This document shows positions 45,677 to 57,283 of a stretch of 64,000 nucleotides of DNA, piece by piece. Under the pieces are notes generated by a model. It saw only the letters and a program-made list of their open reading frames with translations. It ran no database searches and was not told the DNA's origin. Position 1 is the first letter of the stretch; each line of letters begins with the position of its first letter. This stretch comes from Lolium rigidum. Its lineage: Eukaryota; Streptophyta; Magnoliopsida; Poales; Poaceae. The DNA is taken from the NCBI RefSeq assembly GCF_022539505.1, contig NC_061510.1, positions 280,610,715 to 280,674,714 on the forward strand, read 5' to 3'. Both the position numbers and the translations under genes were made by a program.

Positions 45677-47440
45677 TCCATCATCGGTATTGGCATCCCC
45701 TTGGTTTGTTCCAAGCTTGGGGGAGTGCCGCGGTATCACATTATCATTACCTTTTTACTTTTTACTATCAAGTAGTGTCATATCATGAGTAGGGAAGTTA
45801 TCGTATGAGATGGGTTGCAGTGTGGAAGTATCTCTCCTTTAGTTTGTCTATGTATCCCTTGGTGTGAGTTATCGTTATGGAATATTAATGAGAAGTCTTA
45901 TCATTTACATATTGCACACCTTATTTTAGTTTGCAATTTCTACTATATGATTGATCTTGATTTTAGTATTGGTACCACTTTAGGAGCATTAAGTAAATCT
46001 ATTTGGTTTTGGCAAACTTAGCAATGGTCAATAGCAACAACACTTTGAGTTTAAGAAGAATAGAGGAAATAAATGTAGAGGATGTTATTATCTTTCTTAT
46101 CAGTCCTTAGCTTAGTATTCTGAAGTTAAAACTGTTTGTGCTTACAAGTAAGATGCATGATTGTTTCTATCACATGTATATTTGTTTGTTTCCCTCAACT
46201 CCTATGCTTGCTATTTAACCTTGCTAGCCAAAGACCTGTACTGAGAAGTAATACTTCTCGTGCATCCAAACCTTAGCCCAAACCTATGCCAATTGTGTCC
46301 ACCATATCTACCTACTGCATGGTATTTTCTGCCATTCCAAGTAAATACTTCATGTGCTACCTTTAAACAATTCAAAATTTATTACTTCTTATTTGTGTCA
46401 ATGTTTTATAGCTCATGAGGAAGTATGTGGTGTTTTATCTTTCAGTCTTGTTAGGCAGCCTCCACTAATGGACTAGTGGCTTCATCCACTTATCCTATAA
46501 TTTTGCAATAAGAGTGGCAACGGGGTTCCCAGCCCCAATTAATCAACTTTCATTAATAATTCTCTTCACATGTTTTGCCCTGATTCATCGATGAAGCAAC
46601 TTAATTTTGCAATAGACACTCCTCCATGGTATGAGATTGTTGGAAGGCACCCGAGGATTCGGTTAGCCATGGCTTGTGTAAGCAAAGGTTGGGGGAGTGT
46701 CATCCTTAAATAAACTAAAGTACATGTGTAAACAAAAGAGAAGAGGGATGATCTACCTTGCTGGTAGAGATAACGTCCTTCATGGGAGCCGCTCTTTGGA
46801 GGTCTCGTTTGGCAAGGGGGTTAGAGAACCCGCTACCAGTCATTGACAACAACAAACACCTCTCAAAACTTTACTTTTATTCTCTTTATATGATTTCAAA
46901 ACTGAAAAAGCTCTAGCACATGATTTAATCCCTGCTTCCCTCTGCGAAGGGCCTGTCTTTTACTTTATGATTGAGTCAGTAAACCTATTTCCCTCCATCT
47001 CAAGCAAGCATTTGAGTTGTTGTGACCAAATTATTATATTGTGATTTGCTTCATCATGTCTTTATTCTTTCTTGTTTAGTACAAGTTTTACCCTGAATGA
47101 ATATAGCTTTGAAAGTCATCAATAATTAATATGATTGAGTATGCAAGTTTACCATAAGTTTTAATATGAGAAGCGCTGCTCAATAGATGAATATAATCTG
47201 TTAAATGTTCTCTGACCAAGAACAAAGTTTGCCATCACCAATTATGATTCCTTATGCACCTTTATTTGTGATTACCTTATACTTGTTTCAAGTTGAGTTA
47301 TATGAGGAAGATGTTTACTATAATGTCTTGTGTGAATGAATATGATGCTTCTTGTCCGTATTTTAGTTATCGATTCTTCACTCCATAAACATGTGGACCT
47401 GTTTACAGAGTTCAGTTTCGCTTGGGGACAAGCGAAGTCT
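45677..47440 (+). other. Non-coding 3' region of A2
   Basis: About 1.76 kb, closely similar to 22779-24554 of A1. No ORF. An AAGCTTGGGGGAGT motif lies near 45714. Confidence 0.78.
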
Positions 47441-47455
47441 AAGCTTGGGGGGAGT
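47441..47455 (+). other. Polypurine tract of A2
   Basis: AAGCTTGGGGGGAGT immediately precedes the 3' LTR. Confidence 0.87.
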
Positions 47456-48975
47456 TGATACGTCCAATTTGCATCACTATTTTATATCATAATTTCTCTG
47501 TTATTCATTGATATATTTCATATTGGGACACAATACTTATGTTATTTCATCTATTTTGCATGTTTCATGATTATTTGGAGATCGAGCACCGGAGCCGGGA
47601 TTACTGCTGGAAAAAGTACCGTCGGGATGCAATATTTCGGAAGATCAAGTCGTGGAAGGGAGTTTTACCAAAAATCCTATTTTTCCGGATGACGAAGGAA
47701 GCCGAAGGGGGAGTCGGGTGGACCCGAGGTGGGCCCACACCATAGGGCGGCGCGGCCCCATGGCTCGGCCGCGCCACCATGTGGTGTGGGGCCCCCTCGG
47801 CCTCTTTCGCCTCCTTTTCTTCGCGAAACCCTTCGTCCCGAAGACCTAAGCCACGAGAGGAATCCTCACGAAGGGTTACAGCCGCCTCGCGGGGCGGAGA
47901 ACACCGAGAGAGAAAGAGCTCTCCGGCGGGCGAGGAATCCGTCGGGGAAATTCCCTCCCGGAGGGGAAATCGACGCCATCGTCACCGTCATCGAGCTGGA
48001 CATCATCTCCATCACCATCATCATCATCTCCACCATCATCACCGCCATCTCCACCGCTGGACATCGTCACCGCTGTAGCAATTTGGGTTTGATCTTGATT
48101 GTTTGATAGGGGAAACTCTCCCGGTACTGATTTCTACTTGTTATTGATGCTATTGAGTGAAACCATTGAACCAAGGTTTATGTTCAGATTGTTATTCATC
48201 ATCATATCACCTCTGATCATGTTCCATATGATGTCTCGTGAGTAGTTCGTTTAGTTCTTGAGGACATGGGTGAAGTCTAAATGTTAGTAGTGAATTATGG
48301 TTGAGTAATATTCAATGTTATGATATTTAAGTTGTGGTGTTATTCTTCTAGTGGTGTCGTGTGAACGTCGACTACACGACACTTCACCATTTATGGACCT
48401 AGGGGAATGCATCTTGTACTCGTTTGCCAATTGCGGGGTTGCCGGAGTGACGAAACCTAAACCCCCGTTGGTATATCGATGCGAGGAGGGATCGCGGGAT
48501 CTCGGAGTTTAAGGTTCGTGGTTAGATTTATCTTAATTACTTTCTTGTAGTTGCGGATGCTTGCAAGGGGTATAATCACAAGTATGTATTAGTCCTAGGA
48601 AGGGCGGTACATTAGCATAGGTTCACCCACACAACACTTATCAAAACAATGAAGATTAATCAAGCTGTATGTAGCGAAAGCACTAGACTAAAATCCCGTG
48701 TGTCCTCGAGAACGTTTGGTCATTATAAGTAAACAAACCGGCTTGTCCTTTGTGCTAAAAAGGATTGGGCCACTCGCTGCAATTATTTCTCTCGCATTTT
48801 ACTTACTTGTACTTTATTCATCTGTTACATCAAAACCCCACGAATACTTGTCTGTGAGCATTTACAGTGAATCCTTCATCGAAACTGCTAGTCAACACCT
48901 TCTGCTCCTCGTTGGGATCGACATTCTTACTTATCGAAGATACTACGATACACCCCCTATACTTGTGGGTCATCA
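47456..48975 (+). repeat. 3' LTR of A2, 1520 bp
   Basis: Pairs with 38470-39979. Several differences are of the CAG to CGAG kind (for example GCGAGGAGG at 48481 against GCAGGAGG at 39490). Confidence 0.94.
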
Positions 48976-49385
48976 CTCGCCATCAACAAGGCTTCAGCAC
49001 GAGCAACGCATGAACAACGAATAAACGTTACTGCCTAGATCGCAAGATGCGATCTAGGCAGCATGATGCTTACCCGGAAGAAACCCTCGAAACAAGGGGT
49101 TGGCGATGCGCCTAGATTGGTTTGTGATGAACGTGATTGTTGTTTTTCTCAATAACCCTAGATACATATTTATAGTCCGTAGACTTTCTAACGTGGGAAT
49201 AATCCCAACCGTGCACGAGCCAAATTCTATCTAAACGACACGTATCCTAATATATTTACAGATACACGGGCAAACTAGCCCAAACTTTGTATACAAGGCC
49301 GATTCATGTATTTCTTCCGTGTATATTCTTCAAGCCCATCTTAATCGCGGCCCACCTCTGATCCGGTCAAATTCTGGTGATAACA
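48976..49385 (-). repeat. Right (5') LTR of T2, second piece
   Basis: Starts with the CTCGC duplication and then continues the T2 LTR from CATCAACAAGG, including hairpin 2 (49031-49061), to the terminal AACA at 49385. Confidence 0.92.
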
Positions 49386-50491
49386 ATATGTACTTATGCA
49401 CTTTATCTCTTATTAAGTTGCTTGTTGTGCGATAACCATGCTCCTGGGGACGCCATCAACTACTCTTTGTTGAATATCATGTGAGTAGCTATGCATGTCC
49501 GTCTTGTCTGAACTAAGAGAGATCTACCACCTTAATGGTTGGAGCATGCATATTGTTAGAGAAGAACATTCGGCCGCTAACTAAAGCCATGAATCATGGT
49601 GGAAGTTTCAGTTTTGGACATATATCCTCAATCTCATATGAGAACACTAATTGTTGCTACATGCTTATGCATTAAAGAGGAGTCCATTATCTGTTGTCCA
49701 TGTTGTCCCGGTATGGATGTCTAAGTTGAGAATAATCAAAAGCGAGAAATCCAAAATGCGAGCTTTCTCCTTAGACCTTTGTACGAGCGGCATGGAGGTA
49801 CCCCTTTGTGACACTTGGTTAAAACATGTGTATTGCGATGATCCGGTAGTCCAAGCTAATTAGGACAAGGTGCGGGCACTATTAGTATACTATGCATGAG
49901 GCTTGCAACTTGTAAGATATAATTTACATGATACATATGCTTTATTACTACCGTTGAAAAAATTGTTTCTTGTTTTCAAAATAAAAGCTCTAGCACAAAT
50001 ATAGCAATCGATGCTTTCCTCTTTGAAGGGCCTTTATTTTACTTTAATGTTGAGTCAGTTCACCTATTTCTCTCCACCTCAAGAAGCAAACACTTGTGTG
50101 AACTGTGCATTGATTCCTACATACTTGCATATTGCACTTGTTATATTACTCTATGTTGACAATTATCCATGAGATACACATGTTACAAGTTGAAAGCAAC
50201 CGCTGAAACTTAATCTTCCTTTGTGTTGCTTCAATACCTTTACTTTGATTTATTGCTTTATGAGTTAACTCTTATGCAAGACTTATTGATGCTTGTCTTT
50301 AAGTACTATTCATGAAAAGTCTTTGCTTTATGATTCAGTTGTTTACTCATGTCATTACCATTGTTTTGATCGCTGCATTCATTACATATGTTTACAATAG
50401 TATGATCAAGGTTATGATGGCATGTCACTCCGAAATTATCCGTGTTATCGTTTACCTACTCGGGACGAGCAGGAACTAAGCTTAGGGATCT
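49386..50491 (+). other. Non-coding 3' region of C, first unit, continued
   Basis: Starts with the ATATG duplication of T2 and continues the C internal region to AAGCTTAGGGATCT before LTR2. No ORF of note. It matches 54586-55684. Confidence 0.85.
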
Positions 50492-52092
50492 CGATACGTC
50501 TCCGACGTATCGATAATTTCATATGTTCCATGCTACATTATTGATGATATCTACATGTTTTATACACATTATATGTCGTATTTATGCATTTTCCGGCACT
50601 AACCTATTAACGAGATGCCGAAGAGCCGATTGTTGTTTTCTGCTGTTTTTGGTTTCAGAAATCCTAGTAACGAAATATTCTCGGAATTGGACGAAATCAA
50701 CGCCCAGGGTCCTATTTTGCCACGAAGCTTCCAGAAGACCGAAGGAGAGTCGAAGTGGGGCCACGAGGTGGCGACACACCAGGGCGGCGCGGCCCAGGCC
50801 CTGGCCGCGCCGGCCTGTGGTGTGGGCCCCTCGTGACGCCCCTTTACCTGCCCTTCCGCCTACAAATAGCCTTCGTCGCGAAACCCCCAGTACCGAGAGC
50901 CACGATACGGAAAACCTTCCAGAGACGCCGCCGCTGCCAATCCCATCTCGGGGGATTACGGAGATCACCTCCGGCACCCTGCCGGAGAGGGGAATCATCT
51001 CCCGGAGGACTCTTCACCGCCATGGTCGCCTCCGGAGTGATGAGTGAGTAGTTCACCCCAGGACTATGGGTCCATAGCAGTAGCTAGATGGTTGTCTTCT
51101 CCTCATTGTGCTTCATTGTTGGATCTTGTGAGCTGCCTAACATGATCAAGATCATCTATCTGTAATACTCTATGTTGTGTTTGTCGGGATCCGATGGATA
51201 GAGAATACCATGTTATGTTAATTATCAATCTATTACATATGTGTTGTTTATGATCTTGCATGCTCTCCGTTACTAGTAGAGGCTCTGGCCAAGTTTTTGC
51301 TTTTAACTCCAAGAGGGAGTATTTATGCTCGATAGTGGGTTCATGCCTCCATTGACACACGGGACGAGTGATGAGAAAGTTCTAAGGTTGTGGATGTCTT
51401 GTTGCCACTAGGGATAAAACATTGATGCTATGTCCGAGGATGTAGTTATTGATTACATTACGCACCATACTTAATGCAATTGTCCGTTGCTTTGCAACTT
51501 AATACTGGAAGTGGTTCGGATGATAACTCTGAAGGTGGACTTTTTAGGCATAGATGCATGCTTTGGATAGCGGTCTATGTACTTTGTCGTAATGCCCAAT
51601 TAAATCTCACAATATTCATCATATCATGTATGTGCATTGTCATGCTCTCTTTATTTGTCAATTGCCCGACTGTAATTTGTTCACCCAACATGCTATTTAT
51701 CTTATGGGAGAGACACCTCTAGTGAACTGTGGACCCCGGTCCATTTCTTTACATCTGAAATACAATCTGCTGCTATTGTTCTTTACTGTTCTTGCAAACA
51801 ATCATCATCCACACTATACATCTAATCCTTTGTTACAGCAAGCCGGTGAGATTGACAACCTCACAGTTTCGTTGGGGCAAAGTACTTTGGTTGTGTTGTG
51901 CAGGTTCCACGTTGGCGCCGGAATCTCTGGTGTTGCGCCGCACTACATCCCGCCGCCATCAACCTTCAACGTGCTTCTTGGCTCCTCCTGGTTCGATTAA
52001 ACCTTGGTTTCTTTACGAGGGAAAACTTGCTGCTGTGCGCATCATACCTTCCTCTTGGGGTTCCCAACGAACGTGTGAGTTACACGCCATCA
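50492..52092 (+). repeat. C LTR2 (middle), 1601 bp
   Basis: The first base is C instead of T (CGATACGTC). It has internal sequence on both sides (polypurine end to the left, primer site to the right), as expected for the middle LTR of a recombinant tandem. GC hairpin at about 50759-50835; TATA-like CTACAAATAG at about 50860-50869. Confidence 0.9.
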
Positions 52093-52103
52093 AGCTACTT
52101 TTC

Positions 52104-52195
52104 TGGCGCTGTTGCCGGGGAACGAAGAAAAGTTACACCACAAAGATTTTCAACTCCCACGTCAACAGCTCTTTTTCTGGCGCCGTTGCCGGGGA
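52104..52195 (+). other. Two primer-binding-site modules after C LTR2
   Basis: TGGCGCTGTTGCCGGGGA (52104-52121, one mismatch) and TGGCGCCGTTGCCGGGGA (52178-52195, perfect), 74 bp apart. Confidence 0.82.
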
Positions 52196-52418
52196 GATCA
52201 AGACACGCTGCAAGGGGAGTCTCCACAATCCAATCTCTCTACTTTGTTTTTTTCTTGCTTTATTTTATTTACTACTTTGTTTGCTACATTATATCAAAAC
52301 ACAAAAAAATTAGTTGCTAGCTTTACTTTATTTACTGTCTTGCACTCTATATCAAAACACAAAAAAATTAGTTACTTGCATTTACTTTATCTAGTTTGCT
52401 TTATTTACTATTGCTAAA

Positions 52419-53099
52419 ATGAGTAATCCTGAAGTTGAAGTTCGTTCGTTTAAGCAACAAGGGGGAGAATGTTTAAAAGATGCTTGGTATAGAATTAGTG
52501 ATACTCATAGTAGGTGCACTAAGAAACACTCCACCACTATCCTACTCACGAATTTTTATGTTGATATCTCTAGCTGGAATAGATATGTTCTTGATTGTCT
52601 CGCGGGAGGTAACTTCCTAGGCGCTCCCGCTTTAGAAACTAGTTGCATTATTGAGAGTTTATTTGGAACACCACCTGTTAATGAAACTAAAATTGAAACC
52701 ACTCTTGAGGATGTTATGAAAAAATTGGAAACCATAGAGAAAATTTTTCCGAGAGTTGAAACTAAATTGGAAATGTTACTTGATAAAACTGATGAACTTG
52801 ATAAATCCTTAGGAGGAATTGATGAAAGAATTAGTGTCCTAGGAACTTGTGTTGTCCATGATGATCAAATCAATAGGATTGGTGAACTTGAAAAAGCTAT
52901 GGGAACCTTAGGTTCAACCTTTTCATCTATAAAGTTTAGAGAAAAAGCTTATGTGGGTAAGGAGCAAAAGTTTATGTATGTCTCTAAAGTGCCTAAACCA
53001 AAGAAATATTATTATAGGCCTAAAATTGACAAAGCCCTTAGTACCACTACAGATGGGGGAGCTTATGATATCAATGCTTCATCTCTTGATAACACTTGA
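52419..53099 (+). CDS. Gag-like protein of C, second unit, 226 aa
   Basis: The same length and start (MSNPEVEVRSFKQQGGE) as the first unit, with about 14 substitutions and no frame break. Residues of the Gag-derived part (DAWYRISDTHS, NFYVDISSWNRYVLD), the coiled coil (EDVMKKLETIEK, DELDKSLGGIDERI) and the basic C-terminus are all kept. It follows an AAAACACAAAAAAATTAG-rich leader that is repeated twice before the ATG. Confidence 0.8.
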   Translation: MSNPEVEVRSFKQQGGECLKDAWYRISDTHSRCTKKHSTTILLTNFYVDISSWNRYVLDCLAGGNFLGAPALETSCIIESLFGTPPVNETKIETTLEDVMKKLETIEKIFPRVETKLEMLLDKTDELDKSLGGIDERISVLGTCVVHDDQINRIGELEKAMGTLGSTFSSIKFREKAYVGKEQKFMYVSKVPKPKKYYYRPKIDKALSTTTDGGAYDINASSLDNT

Positions 53100-55684
53100 T
53101 ACACACTTTACTGCGCCTAGGCTGAAAGGCGTTAAAGAAAAGCGCTTATGGGAGACAACCCATGTTTTTATTACAGTATTTTTGTTTTATATTTGAGTCT
53201 TGGAAGTTGTTTACTACTGTAGCAACCTCTCCTTATCTTAGTTTTGTGCTTTGTTGTGCCAAGTAAAGTCTTTGATAGTAAAGTGAATACTAGATTTGGA
53301 TTGCTGCGCAGATAACAGATTTCTTTGCTGTCACGAATTCCGATCTGCCTCTCTGTAGGTAGCTCAGAAAATTATGCCAATTTACGTGCGTGATCCCCAG
53401 ATATGTACGCAACTTTCATTCAATTTGGGCATTTTCATTTGAGCAAGTCTGGTGCCTCAATAAAATCCATCTTTACGGACTGTTCTGTTTTGACAGATTC
53501 TGCCTTTTATTTCGCATTGCCTCTTTTGCTATGTTGGATGAATTTCTTTGATCCATTATTGTCCAGTAGCTTTATGCAATGTCCAGAAGTGTTAAGAATG
53601 ATTGTGTCACCTCTGAAAATGTTAATTTTTATTGTACACTACCCCTCTAATGAGTTGTTTCGAGTTTGGTGTGGAGGAAGTTTTCAAGGATCAAGAGAGG
53701 AGGATGATACAATATGATCAAGGAGAGTGAAAGCTCTAAGCTTGGGGATGTTCACCCCTGCATATTCTAAGAAGACTCAAGCGTCTAAGCTTGGGGATGC
53801 CCAAGGCATCCCCTTCTTCATCGACAACATTATCAGGTTCCTCCCCTGAAACTATATTTTTATTCCGTCACATCTTATGTACTTTGCTTGGAGCGTCGGT
53901 TTGTTTTTGTTTTTGCTTTGTTTGAATAAAATGGATCCTAGCATTCATTGTGTGGGAGAGAGACACGCTCCGCTGTTGCATATGGACAAGTATGTCCTTA
54001 GGCTTTACTCATAGTATTCATGGCGAAGGTTGAATCTTCTTCGTTAAATTGTTATATGGTTGGAATCGGGAAATGCTACATGTAGTAATTCTAAAATGTC
54101 TTGAATAATTTGATACTTGGCAATTGTTGTGCTCATGTTTAAGCTCTTGCATCATATACTTTGCACCCATTAATGAAGAAACACGTAGAGCTTGTTAAAT
54201 TTGGTTTGCATATTTGGTCTCTCTAAAGTCTAGATAATTTCTAGTATTGAGTTTTGAACAACAAGGAAGACGGTGTAGAGTCTTATAATGTTTACAATAT
54301 GTCTTTTATGTGAGTTTTGCTGCACCGGTTCATCCTTGTGTTTGTTTCAAATAACCTTGCTAGCCTAAACCTTGTATCGAGAGGAATACTTCTCATGCAT
54401 CCAAAATCCTTGAGCCAACCACTATGCCATTTGTGTCCACCATACCTACCTACTACATGGTATTTCTCCGCCATTCCAAAGTAAATTGCTTGAGTGCTAC
54501 CTTTAAAATTTCCATTATTCACCTTTGCAATATATAGCTCATGGGACAAATAGCTTAAAAACTATTGTGGTATTGAATATGTACTTATGCACTTTATCTC
54601 TTATTAAGTTGCTTGTTGTGCGATAACCATGTTTCCTGGGGACGCCATCAACTACTCTTTGTTGAATATCATGTGAGTTGCTATGCATGTCCGTCTTGTC
54701 TGAAGTAAGAGAGATCTACCACCTTAATGGTTGGAGCATGCATATTGTTAGAGAAGAACATTGGGCCGCTAACTAAAGCCATGAATCATGGTGGAAGTTT
54801 CAGTTTTGGACATATATCCTCAATCTCATATGAGAACATTAATTGTTGCTACATGCTTATGCATTAAAGAGGAGTCCATTATCTGTTGTCCATGTTGTCC
54901 CGGTATGGATGTCTAAGTTGAGAATAATCAAAAGCGAGAAATCCAAAATGCGAGCTTTCTCCTTAGACCTTTGTACATGCGGCATGGAGGTACCCCATTG
55001 TGACACTTGGTTAAAACATGTGTATTGCGATGATCCGGTAGTCCAAGCTAATTAGGACAAGGTGCGGGCACTATTAGTATGCTATGCATGAGGCTTGCAA
55101 CTTGTAAGATATAATTTACATGATACATATGCTTTATTACTACCGTTGACAAAATTGTTTCATGTTTTCAAAATAAAAGCTCTAGCACAAATATAGCAAT
55201 CGATGCTTTCCTCTTTGAAGGACCTTTCTTTTACTTTTATGTTGAGTCGGTTCACCTATTTCTCTCCACCTCAAGAAGCAAACACTTGTGTGAACTGTGC
55301 ATTGATTCCTACATACTTGCATATTGCACTTGTTATATTACTCTATGTTGACAATTATCCATGAGATATACATGTTACAAGTTGAAAGCAACCGCTGAAA
55401 CTTAATCTTCCTTTGTGTTGCTTCAATACCTTTACTTTGATTTATTGCTATATGAGTTAACTCTTATGCAAGACTTATTGATGCTTGTCTTTAAGTGCTA
55501 TTCATGAAAAGTCTTTGCTTTATGATTCAGTTGTTTACTCATATCATTACCATTGTTTTGATCGCTGCATTCATTACATATGTTTACAATAGTATGATCA
55601 AGGTTATGATGGCATGTCACTCCAGAAATTATCTTTGTTATCGTTTACCCTGTCGGGACGAGCAGGAACTAAGCTTGGGGATGC
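53100..55684 (+). other. Non-coding 3' region of C, second unit
   Basis: Uninterrupted version of 30028-31520 plus 49391-50491, including the empty T2 target (about 54571-54585), the polypurine-like motifs (53737, 53786) and the 9-bp inverted repeat (53793-53813). It ends AAGCTTGGGGATGC before LTR3. Confidence 0.82.
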
Positions 55685-57283
55685 TGATACGTCTTCGACG
55701 TATCGATAATTTCTTATCTTCCATGCTACATTATTGATGATATCTACATGTTTTATACACATTATATGTCGTATTTATGCATTTTCCGGCACTAACCTAT
55801 TAACGAGATGCCGAAGAGCCGATTCTTGTTTTCTGCTGTTTTTGGTTTCGAAATCCTAGTAAGGAAATATTCTCGGAATTGGACGAAATCAACGCCCGGG
55901 GTCCTATTTTGCCACGAAGCTTCCGGAAGACCGAGGGAGAGTCGAAGTGGGGCCACGAGGTGGCGACACACCAGGGCGGCGCGGCCCAGGCCCTGGCCGC
56001 GCCGGCCCGTGGTGTGGGCCCCTCGTGACGCCCCTCTACCTGCCCTTCCGCCTACAAATAGCCTTCGTCGCGAAACCCCCAGTACCGAGAGCCACGATAC
56101 GGAAAACCTTCCAGAGACGCCGCCGCCGCCAATCCCATCTCGGGGGATTCTGGAGATCACCTCCGGCACCCTGCCGGAGAGGGGAATCATCTCCCGGAGG
56201 ACTCTTCACCGCCATGGTCGCCTCCGGAGTGATGAGTGAGTAGTTCACCCCTGGACTATGGGTCCATAGCAGTAGCTAGATGGTTGTCTTCTCCTCATGT
56301 GCTTCATTGTCGGATCTTGTGAGCTGCCTAACATGATCAAGATCATCTATCCGTAATTCTATATGTTGTGTTTGTCGGGATCCGATGGATAGAGAATACT
56401 ATGTTATTTTGATTATCAATCTATTACCTATGTGTTGTTTATGATCTTGCATGCTCTCCGTTATTAGTAGAGGCTCGGCCAAGTTTTTGCTCTTAACTCC
56501 AAGAGGGAGTATTTATGCTCGATAGTGGGTTCATGCCTCCATTAAATGCAGGGACGGTGACGAGAAAGTTCTAAGGTTGTGGATGTGCTTGTTGCCACTA
56601 GGGATAAAACATTGATGCTATGTCCGAGGATGTAGTTATTGATTACATTACGCACCATACTTAATGCAATTGTCCGTTGCTTTGCAACTTAATACTTGGA
56701 AGGGGTTCGGATGATAACTCTGAAGGTGGACTTTTTAGGCATAGATGCATGTCTGGATAGCGGTCTATGTACTTTGTCGTAATGCCCAATTAAATCTCAC
56801 AATATTCATCATATCATGTATGTGCATTGTCATGCTCTCTTTATTTGTCAATTGCCCGACTTGTAATTTGTTCACCCAACATGCTATTTATATTATGGGA
56901 GAGACACCTCTAGTGAACTGTGGACCCCGGTCCATTTCTTTACATCTGAAATACAATCTGCTGCTATTGTTCTTTCTTGTTCTTGCAAACAATCATCATC
57001 CACACTATACATCTAATCCTTTGTTACAGCAAGCCGGTGAGATTGACAACCTCACCTGTTTCGTTGGGGCAAAGTACTTTGGTTGTGTTGTGCAGGTTCC
57101 ACGTTGGCGCCGGAATCTCTGGTGTTGTGCCGCACTACATCCCGCCGCCATCAACCTTCAACGTGCTTCTTGGCTCCTCCTGGTTCGATAAACCTTGGTT
57201 TCGTTCTGAGGGAAAACTTGCTGCTGTGCACATCATACCTTCCTCTTGGGGTTCCCAACGAACGTGTGAGTTACACGCCATCA
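55685..57283 (+). repeat. C LTR3, 1599 bp
   Basis: TGATACGTCTTCGACGTATC start, CACGCCATCA end. Hairpin about 55951-56030, TATA-like CTACAAATAG about 56052-56061. The right flank is minus-strand D1 gag. Confidence 0.9.

Larger units (their letters stand above)
38470..48975 (+). mobile_element. A2: full-length Athila-lineage element, 10506 bp
   Basis: Both LTRs and all internal parts are present, with a perfect 5-bp target duplication CTCGC (38465-38469 and 48976-48980) in the T2 LTR. The order is LTR, primer site, gag, protease, RT, RNase H, integrase, post-pol ORF, 3' region, polypurine tract, LTR. It is the youngest layer of the nest here (A2 in T2 in C). The coding part has many one-base frame breaks, a large share of them at CTG or CAG, which may be base-calling errors. 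Confidence 0.95.
31521..49385 (-). mobile_element. T2: Tat-type Gypsy element with gag and antisense ORFs, no pol
   Basis: Flanked by a perfect 5-bp duplication ATATG (31516-31520 and 49386-49390). The second C unit shows the empty site (about 54571-54585). Ends are TGTT and AACA. Gag reads on the minus strand, with the primer site next to the right LTR and a polypurine tract next to the left LTR, so the 5' LTR is the right one. It is about 7.35 kb without A2, which inserted in the right LTR. Between gag and the left LTR there is no protease, RT or integrase, so the element is non-autonomous. Confidence 0.9.
27500..57283 (+). mobile_element. C: pol-less Athila-type element as LTR-internal-LTR-internal-LTR tandem
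   Basis: Three LTRs of about 1.6 kb (27500-29093, 50492-52092, 55685-57283) alternate with two internal regions, each holding primer site, one Gag-like ORF and a polypurine end. The first internal region is interrupted by T2. The two outer flanks differ: the left is the B2 leader (ATGGA), the right is minus-strand D1 gag (CTCAT), so this is not a single clean insertion. Without T2 the unit repeat is about 5.2 kb. No protease, RT or integrase is present; the element would depend on enzymes from a relative such as A. Confidence 0.88.

Noticed and set aside
31516..49390. T2 as two separate solo LTRs flanking host sequence
   Set aside because: Perfect ATATG duplication, primer site, polypurine tract and gag between the LTRs show a single element.
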